8,321 nucleotides of DNA from JAVBQU01 sp031548675 (GTDB taxonomy: Bacteria; Bacteroidota; Bacteroidia; Bacteroidales; P3): the NCBI GenBank assembly GCA_031548675.1, contig JAVBQU010000211.1, positions 1-8,321 on the forward strand, read 5' to 3'. The translations under genes were made by a program, and so were the position numbers. This document shows, piece by piece, positions 6,838-8,321 of the stretch. The notes under the pieces were generated by a model. It searched no databases. It was not told where the DNA came from and was given only the letters and a program-made list of their open reading frames with translations. The first letter of the stretch is position 1. The number at the start of each line of letters is the position of its first letter.

Positions 6838-6873
6838 ACAGAAAGGGCTGTCCGTTTGGACAGCCCTTTCTGT
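6838..6873 (-). terminator. Perfect 16-bp stem-loop, rho-independent terminator candidate
   Basis: acagaaagggctgtcc pairs perfectly with ggacagccctttctgt across a 4-nt loop (6854-6857). It begins 23 bp after the stop of the T9SS-sorted protein gene. On the minus strand the stem is followed by TTATATGAAATTT, which is T-rich but has no pure T run. It separates that gene from dnaE. The stem is symmetrical, so it could also act on the other strand, though no plus-strand gene faces it. Confidence 0.85.
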
Positions 6874-6896
6874 TCTTCTTCCTGAAGGTGTTTTGT

Positions 6897-8321
6897 TTAT
6901 TTGTTCACTACCATACGTTTGGTTAAACGTTGTCCTCCCACTTCGAGAGTATAGTAGTAAACGCCGCTTGAATAGGCTGAGACGTCTAAAGTAATAGTGT
7001 GGTCGCCTGATTCGCGGTAGCCTTGTTCGATGTAAGTCATTTGACCTAAAGCATTAAATACATAGAACTTGATATTGCCGCCCTTAACTAAGCCGTAATC
7101 TACTTTGGTGGTTCCCATCGCAGGGTTAGGATAGTTTTGGTTCAGGTAATTGCTTTCTGAAAGTAAATCGGATATGCCTGTACTTTTGATCGTTACTACC
7201 TTGATATCATTTGACTGGTCTGCATCGCAAGTATAGGATGTTATCCAAACGGTTACATCAATAGATCCTCCTGATGCATTGGTAAAGGTTTGTGCAAATG
7301 AGAACAGCTTAGTTGCTCCGGGTGCAAGCACTGGAATAGTGTCATTGACGTCGGAACCTGAGCCTATCTTGTAGTGGACAGGGAGATTATAAATGGTATC
7401 GCCGCCATTATTGGTAAAATTCACTTTTAGAACATTGGCTCCGGTACTGTCATAGGTCAGCTTGTCAAAAGCTCCTACGGCTACATCGATAACTATCGGA
7501 TCTAGGTCAACAGATTTTTCGTCATTGCCTACATTAACATCTCCAACTACCATAGTTCTAGCTTTTAAAGTAGTTTTTGTAAGGGTACAGTTGCCTGCAA
7601 ACTTAGTTTTGAATGTATAGGTTACTTCAGTACCTGCTGCTAAACCTGCTGTATAAAGTTCTGGTCCGTAAGTTTGTGTTCCAAAAGTATAGGATACTGG
7701 TATGGCTTCGCCTGCCAAAACATTTTGTACTCCTATATTCTTAATTTTCACAGTTACCGTATTCATATTTGCATTACTGAACTTAGAAGATGGAAGATCT
7801 ATTGATGATATCTGTAAATCTTGGTTCTTCGCGTACAGCTTGGCTGTTACAGTATCATTCATCCGGTTGATATCGGCTATATGGGATACATAAGCTTTCA
7901 GAATAATGCTGTCTTCTGTTGTACTGAATTTATTCGTCATAGACCAATCTAATGAATCGCCCACCGCAATAGATGCCGTAACAAATCCTCCTGGGTAAGT
8001 AATTCCATTAACAGTATAGTCTACATTAAAGTTTGAGGCTGCTATATTGCCACGGTTTTTAATTCTTACGGCTACTGAATCTGAAGTTTTATTATATGTT
8101 CTTGGATATAATAAACTTACTGATAAATCTACGGTGTCTATTCTTTCGGCTGTAAGGTTCTTGGCAAAAGCCAGCTGGTCATTGTAAGTTACGGTATCGC
8201 CGGCAACTTTTACATAGGCTTGCAGCGGATAGGTACCTATAAGGTTCTTTCCATGGAATTTTTGTGCGAATGTGTATATCATATCTTCTCCGTGAGCCAA
8301 ATTAACAGGAACTTGAACATA
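6897..8321 (-). CDS. Secreted CARDB-repeat protein with T9SS type A sorting domain (5' end outside window)
   Basis: Only the last 474 residues are visible. The frame is open to the right edge (it begins YVQVPVNLAHGED), so the TTG at 8300 is an internal Leu codon and not the start. Counting from the edge: residues 1-56 are the end of one beta-sandwich unit, and about 64-164, 168-273 and 277-382 are three full units. Each unit has the CARDB look: a line such as VAVRIKNRGN, VTVKIKNIGV or LKVNFTNNGG, then a Y-x-hydrophobic strand, a 'G-x-x-hydrophobic' turn and a closing 'D-x-N-D' before the last strand. Residues 391-474 are a type A sorting domain: LNQNYPNPAMGTTKVDY, then FNALGQ, SGVYYYTLEVGG and final KRMVVNK. 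Such domains direct export by T9SS and are usually cleaved. The lost N-terminus would carry the signal peptide and probably an enzymatic or adhesive module; the visible part gives no catalytic motif. Confidence 0.93.
   Translation of the reverse strand, partial: YVQVPVNLAHGEDMIYTFAQKFHGKNLIGTYPLQAYVKVAGDTVTYNDQLAFAKNLTAERIDTVDLSVSLLYPRTYNKTSDSVAVRIKNRGNIAASNFNVDYTVNGITYPGGFVTASIAVGDSLDWSMTNKFSTTEDSIILKAYVSHIADINRMNDTVTAKLYAKNQDLQISSIDLPSSKFSNANMNTVTVKIKNIGVQNVLAGEAIPVSYTFGTQTYGPELYTAGLAAGTEVTYTFKTKFAGNCTLTKTTLKARTMVVGDVNVGNDEKSVDLDPIVIDVAVGAFDKLTYDSTGANVLKVNFTNNGGDTIYNLPVHYKIGSGSDVNDTIPVLAPGATKLFSFAQTFTNASGGSIDVTVWITSYTCDADQSNDIKVVTIKSTGISDLLSESNYLNQNYPNPAMGTTKVDYGLVKGGNIKFYVFNALGQMTYIEQGYRESGDHTITLDVSAYSSGVYYYTLEVGGQRLTKRMVVNK

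Noticed and set aside
1..8321. CRISPR array, phage, toxin-antitoxin or defence system
   Set aside because: No regular short repeats with spacers, no Cas, integrase, nuclease or antitoxin motifs were found in any frame I could support.

Overview
The window looks like chromosomal DNA of a member of the Bacteroidota. The evidence is a C-terminal type IX secretion (T9SS) type A sorting domain, a Bacteroidota-style DnaE, short AT-rich intergenic regions and promoter-like sites of the TTG-N19-TAnnTTTG form. Genus and species cannot be read from the sequence. Every supported gene lies on the minus strand, so the genes are transcribed from high to low coordinates.

Right part (about 3100-8321): conserved chromosome. 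The 3' part of a large secreted protein (CARDB-like beta-sandwich repeats plus a T9SS type A domain) runs off the right edge. It ends at a perfect 16-bp inverted repeat with a 4-nt loop, a strong terminator candidate. Next comes a complete dnaE (DNA polymerase III alpha subunit) with intact polymerase aspartates, a full set of PHP metal ligands and a QVSLF clamp-binding motif.

Left part (1-3103): visibly more AT-rich, with poorly recognised genes. These are a two-helix membrane protein with a probable PH-like C-terminal domain, a lipoprotein gene broken by a +1 frameshift, and a small secreted Lys-rich protein.

The main find is a colinear imperfect direct repeat of about 270 bp (1557-1827 and 2521-2793, offset 964-967). 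It covers a promoter (45 of 48 bases identical at its core), the 5' UTR and the first ~37 codons of the lipoprotein gene. The second copy is full of stops and runs directly into the start of the membrane protein gene. It therefore looks like the decayed front end of a lost lipoprotein paralog whose promoter may now serve the membrane protein gene. The surviving lipoprotein copy is itself frameshifted, so the family seems to be duplicating and decaying here. I see no CRISPR array, tRNA, rRNA, intact transposase or recognisable defence system.
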